Notes under the pieces: model-generated
The model's input: only the letters and a program-made list of their open reading frames with translations
Told to the model about the DNA's origin: nothing
Database searches by the model: none
Translations under genes and position numbers: made by a program
In this document: positions 1 through 10,200 of the stretch, in pieces
Layout: each line of letters begins with the position of its first letter
How positions within the stretch are numbered: the stretch's first letter is position 1
Source of the DNA: Nematostella vectensis
Taxonomy: Eukaryota > Cnidaria > Anthozoa > Actiniaria > Edwardsiidae
NCBI RefSeq assembly: GCF_932526225.1
Contig: NC_064042.1
Location: 12,783,040-12,847,039, forward strand
Direction of reading: 5' to 3'
Length of the DNA stretch: 64,000 nucleotides

Positions 1-226
1 AGAGTCTGCACTAGAATCCATGTGTTGTAGAGGCTGCACTAGAATCCATGTGTTGTCGAGATTGCATTAGAATCCATGTGTTGTAGTGTCTGCACTAGAA
101 TCCATGTGTTGTAGAGATTGCACTAGAATCCATGTGATGTAGAGGCTGCACTAGAATCCATGTGATGTACAGGCTGCACTAGAATCCATATGATGTAGAG
201 ATTGCACTAGAATGTGTTGTGGACAT
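1..226. repeat. 28-29 bp minisatellite
   Basis: About eight tandem copies of a 28-29 bp unit built around CTAGAATCCATGTGTTGT, differing by a few substitutions. The array is cut by the window edge, so its full length is unknown. No coding content is seen. Confidence 0.9.
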
Positions 227-287
227 GTGGGGGGGGGAGGGCATTCTGTGCCAAACTAATAGAGACACCAGCCTTTAGGGATACTTT

Positions 288-1094
288 AGCACCACTGATA
301 GCTGATAACTTCTAGCATCACTGATAGCTGATAACTTCTAGCATCATTGATAGCTGATAACTTCTAGCATCACTGATAGCTGATAACTTCTAGCATCACT
401 GATAGCTGATAACTTCTAGCATCACTGATAGCTGATAACTTCTAGCATCACTGATAGCTGATAACTTCTAGCATCACTGATAGCTGATAACTTCTAGCAT
501 CACTGATAGCTGATAACTTCTAGCATCACTGATAGCTGATAACTTCTAGCATCACTGATAGCTGATAACTTCTAGCATCACTGATAGCTGATAACTTCTA
601 GCATCACTGATAGCTGATAACTTCTAGCATCACTGATAGCTGATAACTTCTAGCACCACTGATAGCTGATAACTTCTAGCATCACTGATAGCTGATAACT
701 TCTAGCATCACTGATAGCTGATAACTTCTAGCACCACTGATAGCTGATAACTTCTAGCATCACTGATAGCTGATAACTTCTAGCATCACTGATAGCTGAT
801 AACTTCTAGCATCACTGATAGCTGATAATTTCTAGCATCACTGATAGCTGATAACTTCTAGCATCACTGATAGCTGATAACTTCTAGCATCACTGATAGC
901 TGATAACTTCTAGCATAACTGATAGCTGATAACTTCTAGCATCACTGATAGCTGATAACTTCTAGCATCACTGATAGCTGATAACTTCTAGCATCACTGA
1001 TAGCTGATAACTTCTAGCATCACTGATAGCTGATAACTTCTAGCATCACTGATAGCTGATAACTTCTAGCATCACTGATAGCTGATAACTTCTA
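288..1094. repeat. 26 bp minisatellite, about 31 copies
   Basis: A very homogeneous tandem array of a 26 bp unit whose core is ATCACTGATAGCTGATAAC. Only a handful of single-base variants occur (CACC, CATT, CATA, AATTT). Such homogeneity suggests recent expansion or ongoing homogenisation. The unit contains TAG and TGATAA, so it is not coding. Confidence 0.95.
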
Positions 1095-1669
1095 AAGATA
1101 AAATGGTTTTCAAAGACAGGGATTCTGTTATTCGTGTTATCCTTTATATGGGTTCTTAGAGTATTTCTAATATTGACAATTATTATTTTGCTTCAAGTAA
1201 AGTTGCACAAAATTGACTTTTATCTGAAGACCATTTTAGCATGATGCTAGAGAAAGTCTTAAAGTTAAAACTTCAAAAACAATTGGCTTCAGCATATTTG
1301 CAGGTAAATCTTTATTTTAAAAGGACTTTTGGCTTGCCCTATGTAACATGGCTGTTTTGATTTTATTACTATATATTGAAATATCTTACTGTATCATCTA
1401 TCATCATAAAAAAACAATTCTAACTTCTAAGCAACAGAACTGAGCCAGTTTGTTGTAAATTGGATGTTGTAGATGTCACTAATGTTTTGTTGCAGCACTA
1501 AAAGCTTTGTAACAGTTTGTCTCACAAGTCTGATACAGAATAGGATAATGGTGGATTAAAAAGTCAGTGCAAAAGATAATATAAAAAGTAAGGAAGGGCA
1601 GACTCATTGTTCTTCTTTAGATTTCCTAACACTTCCTCAAATAAAATTTAAACCAAAGTCTCTGAAAAT
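1095..1669. other. AT-rich spacer between two minisatellites
   Basis: Unique AT-rich sequence lying between the 26 bp and 55 bp arrays. I see no exon with splice sites, no RNA gene and no transposon ends. Confidence 0.5.
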
Positions 1670-2710
1670 AGGAGGGCCTACACAGCTCATTCCTATTTAG
1701 GTCACCCCTACAATTGAGTCAAGAAAGACAGTGTTATGGCCTATTCCTATTTAGGTCACCCCTACAATTGAGTTAAGAAAGACAGTTATGGCCTATTCCT
1801 ATTTAGGTCACCCCTACAATTGAGTCAAGGATGACGGTTTCATGGCCTATTCCTATTTAGGTCACCCCTACAATTGAGACAAGGATGACGGTTTTATGGC
1901 CTATTCCTATTTAGGTCACCCCTACAATTGAGACAAGGATGACGGTTTTATGGCCTATTCCTATTTAGGTCACCCCTACAATTGAGTCAAGGATGACGGT
2001 TTTATGGCCTATTCCTATTTAGGTCACCCCTACAATTGAGTCAAGAATGAGGGTTTCATGGCCTATTCCAATTTAGGTCACCCCTACAATTGAGTCAAGG
2101 ATGAGGGTTTCATGGCCTATTCCTATTTAGGTCAACCATACAATTGAGACAAGGATGACGGTTTTATGGCCTATTCCTATTTAGGTCACCCCTACAATTG
2201 AGTTAAGGATGATGGTTTTATGGCCTATTCCTATTTAGGTCACCCCTACAATTGAGCAAAGAAAGACAGTGTTATGGCCTATTCCTATTTAGGTCACCCC
2301 TACAATTGAGTTAAGAAAGACAGTTTTATGGCCTATTCCTATTTAGGTCACCCCTACAATTGAGACAAGGATGAGGGTTTTATGGCCTATTCCTGTTTAG
2401 GTCACCCCTATAATTGAGTCAAGGATGAGGGTTTCATGGCCTATTCCTATTTAGGTCACCCCTATAATTGAGTCAAGGATGAGGGTTTCATGGCCTATTC
2501 CTATTTAGGTCACCACTATAATTGAGTCAAGGATGAGGGTTTCATGGACTATTCCTATTTAGGTCTCCCCTACAATTGAGTCAAGGATGAGGGTTTCATT
2601 GCCTATTCCTATTTAGGTCACCCCTACAATTGAGTTAAGGATGATGGTTTTATGGCCTATTCCTATTTAGGTCACCCCTACAATTGAGGAAAAGATGAGG
2701 GTTTAATGGC
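1670..2710. repeat. 54-55 bp minisatellite, about 19 copies
   Basis: Tandem copies of a 54-55 bp unit with the core CCTATTCCTATTTAGGTCAC, followed by CCCCTACAATTGAG and a variable AAGGATGAGGGTTT segment. Variants fall into subtypes (AAGAAAGACAG versus AAGGATGACGG versus AAGGATGAGGG) that cluster locally, as expected from segmental duplication within the array. Confidence 0.92.
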
Positions 2711-2765
2711 CAAATGATTATGAGTAAAATTAATAAATAGAAAAATTAATAGGTTTCATACCTGT

Positions 2766-3051
2766 CAACTCTCCCACATTAGGCCACAGGTAGCCCAAGC
2801 TAACAATTTGTGTTGAATTATGGCTACATTTCAATGTACAATTTTTCGCCTTAGTTTTAATTAAAATTAATTGAAACTCTCACCGTTATCTTTTTGTTGT
2901 CCTTACTCGGTATGATGGTTAGTTAAGACAACGGTTAGAGTTTCAATTAATTTTAATTAAAACTAAGGCAAAAAATCGTACGTTAAAATGTAGCCATTAT
3001 TCCACACAAATAGTGAGCTTGGGTTACCTGTGGTTAGGCGGGAGTCTCAAG
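2766..3051. mobile_element. Fold-back (inverted-repeat) element
   Basis: Two arms of about 120 bp are imperfect reverse complements around a loop of about 40 bp. The left arm starts near CCCACATTAGGCCACAGG and the right arm ends near CCTGTGGTTAGGCGGGAG. Inside, AATTAATTTTAATTAAAACT pairs with its complement. There is no coding potential. It is most likely a MITE. The end motif CCACAGGTAGCCCAAG resembles a motif in the larger palindrome at 27550-28241. Confidence 0.7.
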
Positions 3052-4286
3052 AATTTGGACCCCGTCTCCTACTCTCCAGTGTTGAGTACCATATGCTTTT
3101 TAGCAATTCGTATCGCGGCCGAAAAATTATTCTATCACCAGTTGAGTAAGAAGCACAAGGCATGACACTATTCCGGTAACGGCTGAATGCTTTAATAACA
3201 CCGAGAGGGAAAACGAACGAGCACTAAAACAAGATGGCGGACCCGAAGAGGGTTTGTGAGGGTAACATAACAAACTAACTACCACTGGCCGGTACTGGCA
3301 TATAGAAAATAGTTATTTTGCCAATTTTCTATAGTAAAATAATTAAAACAATAATTCCCTGGCGTAGATCAATTATATCTAACACCCTTACGGTGCTTTA
3401 TCTCACGGCAAACACCAGTGATGGTATAACCACCCCACCCCTCCCCCCCAAAAAAATTAACATGTCTGGAGATTTTTGGAGGTTGACAGGTACGAGGATT
3501 GAGGGAGGAGACGTAACTCAGATGTTTTTTTCTCTGTGAAATTTAGCAACTGTAGAGGTTATTATTGCATTAACTCGGCTGAATGTCTCTATATCAATAA
3601 CACTACCTTGTTATTCTTATGCTTTTCTCGCCCGCTCTCATATCAGCCCTCCTCTCCACAAACACATTTTCTGGTGTTACGATGATGAATAGCTTTAGGT
3701 TAGAAAGCTAGAGCAAATGATGTACTAACCACCACAAAGCCTTTGCCGCAAGCTCCACCAAAGGGATGTCGTATAAACATAGAGTACCCTGCCTAGATTG
3801 TTCATTACCTCTTCTCGTCACTATACCACGTGTGTGAATTTATAGATGCACATCTTTTAGTTTCCCGCACATTTCGGCACGTATCTTGTCTTAAAACTTT
3901 CCGTCTTTCTTTTTCTAACAAGCTCACTTTTGAGGAGGTTTCGGTTCATGTAAAAATAGAAGTTATTTTCCAATAATCTGGAAAAAGCGCATTCTTCTTC
4001 GTCATTTTGTATTTCGCATTTTCCGCGCTAAGGCCTACGTTGTCAGTCCCAGTCCCTCGCATCCCAAAGAGCTCCCGCATGCTTTAAACAATTTATAAAA
4101 TTAACAAAACTTCGTGAAAAGTATTCTCAAAGGTTGGAACAGACAAGAAAAATTTATCACCTGCACTTTCCTGTCTTTCATTTACTTGAATATTTCAGCG
4201 TTTTATGGCATTTTTTAAAGGAGTGGGTTGCCTGTGGTGTTAGATCTCAAAGACATAATGCATTGCGGGCACTGTATTTTTCCAAG
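3052..4286. other. Region upstream of CSN6; no certain gene
   Basis: Intergenic sequence ahead of the CSN6 start codon. An AAGATGGCGGAC motif at about 3231 resembles a YY1-type site and the CSN6 start context, but the reading frame closes after 11 codons. No convincing exon is seen. The CSN6 promoter probably lies in the last few hundred bases; no clear TATA box is visible. Confidence 0.4.
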
Positions 4287-7200
4287 ATGGCGACTCCAAT
4301 GGAGGTTGGTCAAGGCGAGGAAAAACCTGTTATTGCGAATTCTGCCACGACTGGCAGCGTTTCTGTCGCCTTGCATCCACTAGTGATTTTGAATATATCA
4401 GAACATTACACCAGAATACGGGCACAAGAAGGAAAACCGAACCCGCAAGGTGAGAACACAACGACCAGTGTCTTGTCAGTTTAGATAAGCTGGTAATGGT
4501 ACCTATTCCCTGCTAGCAGAGGCCTCTTTTCTCTGTATTTCGCTGTGCTGGCGTTTGTGAGGAAAAGAGACCTCTGCCATGGGTCGAAACTGTTTCTGTT
4601 GCGCGTGCGTGAGCGTTAATAAGCGACCGCGTGCCAAAACCCGTACCATCACCTCCCCCTAGAAATAAGCGCAAGCTTTAATAGGGTCTAACATTTAAGC
4701 ATTTAAGCATCGCGCGAAAGCTGTCAACATGCTAATATGCTTTGCATCGTTTTAGTCGGAGATCATGAATCAAACTCCGGTTAGTTCTCCTCTTCGAAAA
4801 AAGAAAACAACTGTTCAATTTCAATCACCTAAAACGTCACTAAAAAGATTGAACAGCAAACGCAGCAAAGACGATTTTTGTCTTGTTTGTGGGATTAATT
4901 TCAAGACATCTGGGCAGGCGAGTTTTTTCAATGTAAATATCGCACTGTTGGACTCGAAGAAAATGTTACAAAACTTTTTGGTAAACTTAGATCAGCTATT
5001 TCCAGAAGAATATGCAAAACCTGTAAACGTAAGATTGACTCATTAGTCAAAAGAGAGAAAATTCTGAATGAAGATAAGACATTGAATGGCTTCTTTTATA
5101 ATTCATCGCGTGATATTTCTACGGAGGACGCCGTTTCGAATGCGGGCTTATTATCCCACAGCGGATATACGTTTCATGCATGCGCTGGTCATTGTGGGCT
5201 CAAACAGTGGCCAGTAATTAATGAACCGAGCATGCGCTCTGGATCTCCCGTCCACGATCGTGGACGGCGGTTTGATCAAACGAACTTTCGACCCATGGCA
5301 GAGGTATCTTTTCCTCGCGAACTCCAGCCCAGCGAAATACAGAGAAAAGAGGCCTCTGCTAGCAGGAAATGGTGCCCATTATCGGACACTTTATATTTAC
5401 ACTAAAATATCCCGCGTACAAAACAAACTTGAGTCTCAGGTTTTAAAGCTAGAAATCACTGACCTTTAAACATAATATTCGACCAATTTAACAAAAATTC
5501 GAAGGTTAAATGATTATTTAACTTCAGGAAACCAATCTGCAAAATTTAGCAGATATTTTTTAGTCTTCGAATTGTTTTTGCATTGTGCACGCTCGCTGCA
5601 TTCGCAGTAAAAAATGGCGACATTCTCACGAGCGCCGCTGTTTTTTAAACCTACAACAAAACGATATTTTCTTTTTTTGCATACAATTCTCGACTTTAAA
5701 TTATTCTTCGCTTCATATTGGGTAGCATTGCAATAGAAAACAATTCGCCAATATTTTGTGGAAAATTAGATCTGTAGCAAATTCAAATTTCAATCAAATT
5801 CAATTCCCTTTTCAGAATTTGAAAGTTTATCTATGCTTTGTTTTGGCTAGATTGCTATAAGGAAAAGGTTTTAAGAACTTTAAAATATTTTTTTGAATAT
5901 GCGGTCAAGCTCTACTTCTGAAATTTCTTTCAACTCTACAATTTCCTTGTTTATCTGTGAAAGGAAACAGTAAAAAAGCATTCTAAACGCTTGACGTCTT
6001 TTGAATTGTGTTTCTGCTTTTTTGCGCTTGTACATGTATAAATTGTTCTAGTTCCTCCTGGCTGTTAGGCATTTACTCTTTGTTATAAACATTTTACTGT
6101 TGCTGTGTTGTTCTTGTTGTTTTGACTTTAGACGGCAAATCCTTCCTCTGGGTAGTAGAATTTGCTTTCGCTTTCTTTGTCCCTATTCATCGCTTCTTTA
6201 CTGTTGTAAATACAAACCTAATTTTTCTTGACTTTTGCTGAAACTTCTGTCAATCATACTTGCAACATGAGTCATGTTGTTGTTTTTCCTGGGTATTTTG
6301 TTTTCTTTGTACTCTTTTGGAACTCACTATCTGAATGATTTTCTTCCTTCATAGTAAAGCGTATTGAAGTTTTGTATAATTTTGCTTTGGTTGCCCTAGC
6401 ACTCGGTGTCACTCCCAACTCACAAAGAAAGATTTTTGCATAATGCCCGGTCATTATGGTAGGATCTTGCCCGCTCTTCAGCCAATCAGAGTGTGCGTAT
6501 GTTCTTTGCCATATAAAAATTGTTCTAATTGCATTTATCTATATATTTATTGCTTTCCTTTATGGACCACACTGAATCCTCTAGACCGGGAGTAACAGGA
6601 GTTGTCATAGAATAGCTTGCATTAAGTAATACACATATGAAGTATCTTAGCGTGGGGTTATTTTGCTTTGCTTGATTTAAGAAAGATACATCAGTTTAAA
6701 AAATACAGAATAGATGTTTTCCACGTTTGCACCATATAGCCCGATGGCAGCATGATAAAAAGGATGGGCTGTGGGGAACAGAAGCTCTGCCTGAACCCTT
6801 ATAACAATACCACAGACCAAAACGTCAAACACTTCTAGTCCAGTAGTCGACATGCACTAAGAAATCGCATGACACATGACTGTGGGACAAACTCACACAT
6901 GCCCTGGCTTTTAGCTGTAAAATAACAAAAAAAGCACTTTCGAATCAGACATAAAGTCCCTTTATCAGAAGCCGTGTACAGGACCCGAAATGATCCCAGG
7001 ACCCGAAGTGATCCCAGACCCGAAGTGATCCCAGGACCCAAAATGATCCCCAAAAGTACCCCAACTGACCCCGGGCCCCGAAACGATACCGAGGAGTCCC
7101 TGAAATCGACCCCAACGAATAGCAGTAATGAACAAAGAGAAAGCAGAAGAAATCGCTTGCAATTCTTAAAGCATAATTAAAGGTTTACAGCGACTCTATT

Positions 7201-10200
7201 TCTAAACAACGTGACTAAAAACTTAACTTCCAATACAATACTATTATTTATTACATTGCCCCAGCGGTAAACCCATAAACAGAATAATTAATACAACATA
7301 AACATAGCACAGCCTTGCTCAGAACTACCAAACTTTTGACCTTCCATCACACTCTAAACATTTGCAGTTCCGACACACACCTGACACTATAAATCTCATT
7401 TCCAGTAAACATCACCCCTAAAAAGACTATTTCATTTGACAACCAAACATGTTTTTAACCATGAAACCTACGAAATCCATGTTCACACAAGCGAATATTT
7501 ACCGACACAGTTTAGGCAGTCAGGTTCACCGAGAAAATGGAACGACAAAACCACACTGAGTAATGCACTCGAACAACGCTTTTACTACCGTTGCAAAATA
7601 CTAAGAGATGTGGCTTTTGTTGAAAGCAATATTATGTTAGTTTTGAATTCCCTCATGTAGTCATGCGTACAACCCTCCATGATCTCATGATAGGTCTTCA
7701 TTCACCGAATACAAACAAACGTGTAAAAAAATATAACCTTAATACATTATGTCTTATCTGTGAAGACTTTTTTTTATGTCTTGTTATGTGTATAAATGAT
7801 TTATTCACGCCTGGTTCTTCAAATTACTATCACGGGAATTGTTATTGGCCCCAATTTCTGACTCTACCACGGTATTTCCCGCGCAGTCGTATATTAAAAT
7901 CTCAATACTATGGTTTTAGCTAATGAGAATTTCCTGATAATAACACAAATAACGCTAAAATGTTTAATATGTTTTTAAAACTGAGAGCCAATCCTTCCAC
8001 ATTCCATTTGTTTGTCCATTACCGCAATTCCTTTGGGTTCATTTCGGGGACTTCTGGGGATCGTTTCAGGTCCCGGGATCAGTTGGGGTACTTTTGGGGA
8101 TCGTTTAGGGTCCTGGGATCGTTTCAGGTCCTGGGATCGTTTCAGGTCCTGTACAGCCCACCTATTGTCATTGATAGATTTTATTCTAGATACTCTCTGG
8201 TGTGACAAGCACAGCAATTTTTGTGTTAATTTTAGCTTGATTGGTTTAAAGTTTATTTTGCAAGCCGCATATTACACTTTCCTTGAGATCGAAAAGCCAG
8301 CAGTGCCTACCCATACCTGCACACTGTCCTCTCAATCTTTTTATGTCAGTTCTCACAACTTGAACAGATTTATTTTTTGATTCAATGGAATTTAATTGAA
8401 CGCAATCAAACGATGTGACTATATTCTGGTAATAAAATAATATCAACTATTTTGAGCCAATGGGGTGCAATGTAACACTGTTTTTCTTTTTACTAATGTT
8501 TTGGATCGTAGTTCATTTTCTTTGAAAATGTTGGTTTCTTTACAATTTTTTGCCAATGACTATTTTTTTGTGATGGATAAGAATTGATTATCTTTTTGGG
8601 CATCTTTTAAACCTATAATTTTTTTTTATTACAGATACTTCTAGAAATATCTAGTATAAGCAGAAAATTTCTACTCGACTTGTCCTTAAATGACAAGTCT
8701 GCCTTGAATGCCTGGAGAAACACTTTTGATAAACAGAATTTGTTTTTTTTTTCCCTAAATTTGACCATTATTTCATTATTTGAGGATTGATCACACATTA
8801 TTAGTGTATGATTTTGTTTCATTAGTGAGTATGGTGAAATCCAATCACTCCAATATGATAAAAATTGAGATTTTGATGAGATTTTGAGTGTGTTTTTGGA
8901 TCTCTACAGTTGTTGGTGCACTGTTGGGAACGCAAGATGGACGCAGCATGGAGATTTTTAATTCATTTGAGCTACAATTTGACTCATTTGATGATGGTCA
9001 TATTGTCATCAACATGGAATATTACAAGACTAAGGAGGAGCAATGTAAGGATATTTTGTCAACCATCAGCACTCCTCTAAACAACTTTAGTGGATAAGTT
9101 CTTCTTCCTTGTTTTGTATGATTTGTCTATCATTTATTAAATATATCTAAATTCCTAGCCACCAGCTCATTTTCACAGCATTCATTGGATATTTTCAAGG
9201 GTTGTATTTAATATTCTCATGGCTGTATTTTGATCTACAACAGCTCTGCTTCAAATATTAGAAGCTATTCCAAATAAATACAGTATGCAATGAATTTGAA
9301 ATTTTGTTTCAGTTCGACAAGTGTTTAAAAATCTGGATTTTCTTGGATGGTACACCACTGGGAGTGGAGCCCAAGGAAGTGATCTGGGGATCCACAAACA
9401 GGTACAGTAACAATGGGTACACTATCGAGAGACAAGGAAGTGATTTGGGGATGCACAAACAGGTATAGTAACACTGTGTACACTATCGAGAGACAAGGAA
9501 GTGTTTTGGGGATCCACAATCAGGTACAGTAACACTGGGTACACTATTGAAAGACAAGGAAGTGATTTGAGGATCCACAAACAGGTACAGTAACACTGTG
9601 TACACTATCGAGAGACAAGGAAGTGATTTGGGGATCCACAAACAGGTATAGTAACACTGGGTACACTATCGAGAGACAAGGAAGTGATTTGGGGATCCAC
9701 AAACAGGTACAGTGTAACACTGGGTACACTATCGAGAGACAAGGAAGTGATTTGGGGATCCACAAACAGGTATAGTAACACTGGGTACACTATCGAGAGA
9801 CAAGGAAGTGATTTGGGGATCCACAAACAGGTACAGTGTAACACTGGGTACACTATCGAGAGACAAGGAAGTGATTTGGGGATCCACAAACAGGTATAGT
9901 AACACTGGGTACACTATCGAGAGACAAGGAAGTGATTTGGGGATGCACAAACAGGTACAGTGTAACACTGGGTACACTATCGAGAGACAAGGAAGTGATT
10001 TGGGGATCCACAAACAGGTACAGTGTAACACCATGTACACTATCGAGAGTCAAGGAAGTGATTTGGGGATCCACAATAAAGTACAGTAACACTGGGTACA
10101 CTATCGAGAGACAAGGAAGTGTTTTGGGCATCCACAATCAGGTACAGTGTAACACCATGTACACTATCGAGAGACAAGGAAGTGATTTGGGGATGCACAA

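Noticed and set aside
288-1094. Possible CRISPR array
   Set aside because: The units are contiguous without unique spacers, the context is eukaryotic, and there are no cas-like genes. The same applies to the arrays at 1670-2710, 13998-14546, 34137-35273 and 46185-46720.
3231-3275. ATGGCGGACCCGAAGAGG as a possible first exon
   Set aside because: The frame closes after 11 codons, and no donor with a matching downstream exon was found. The AAGATGGCGG motif is also a common YY1-type sequence.
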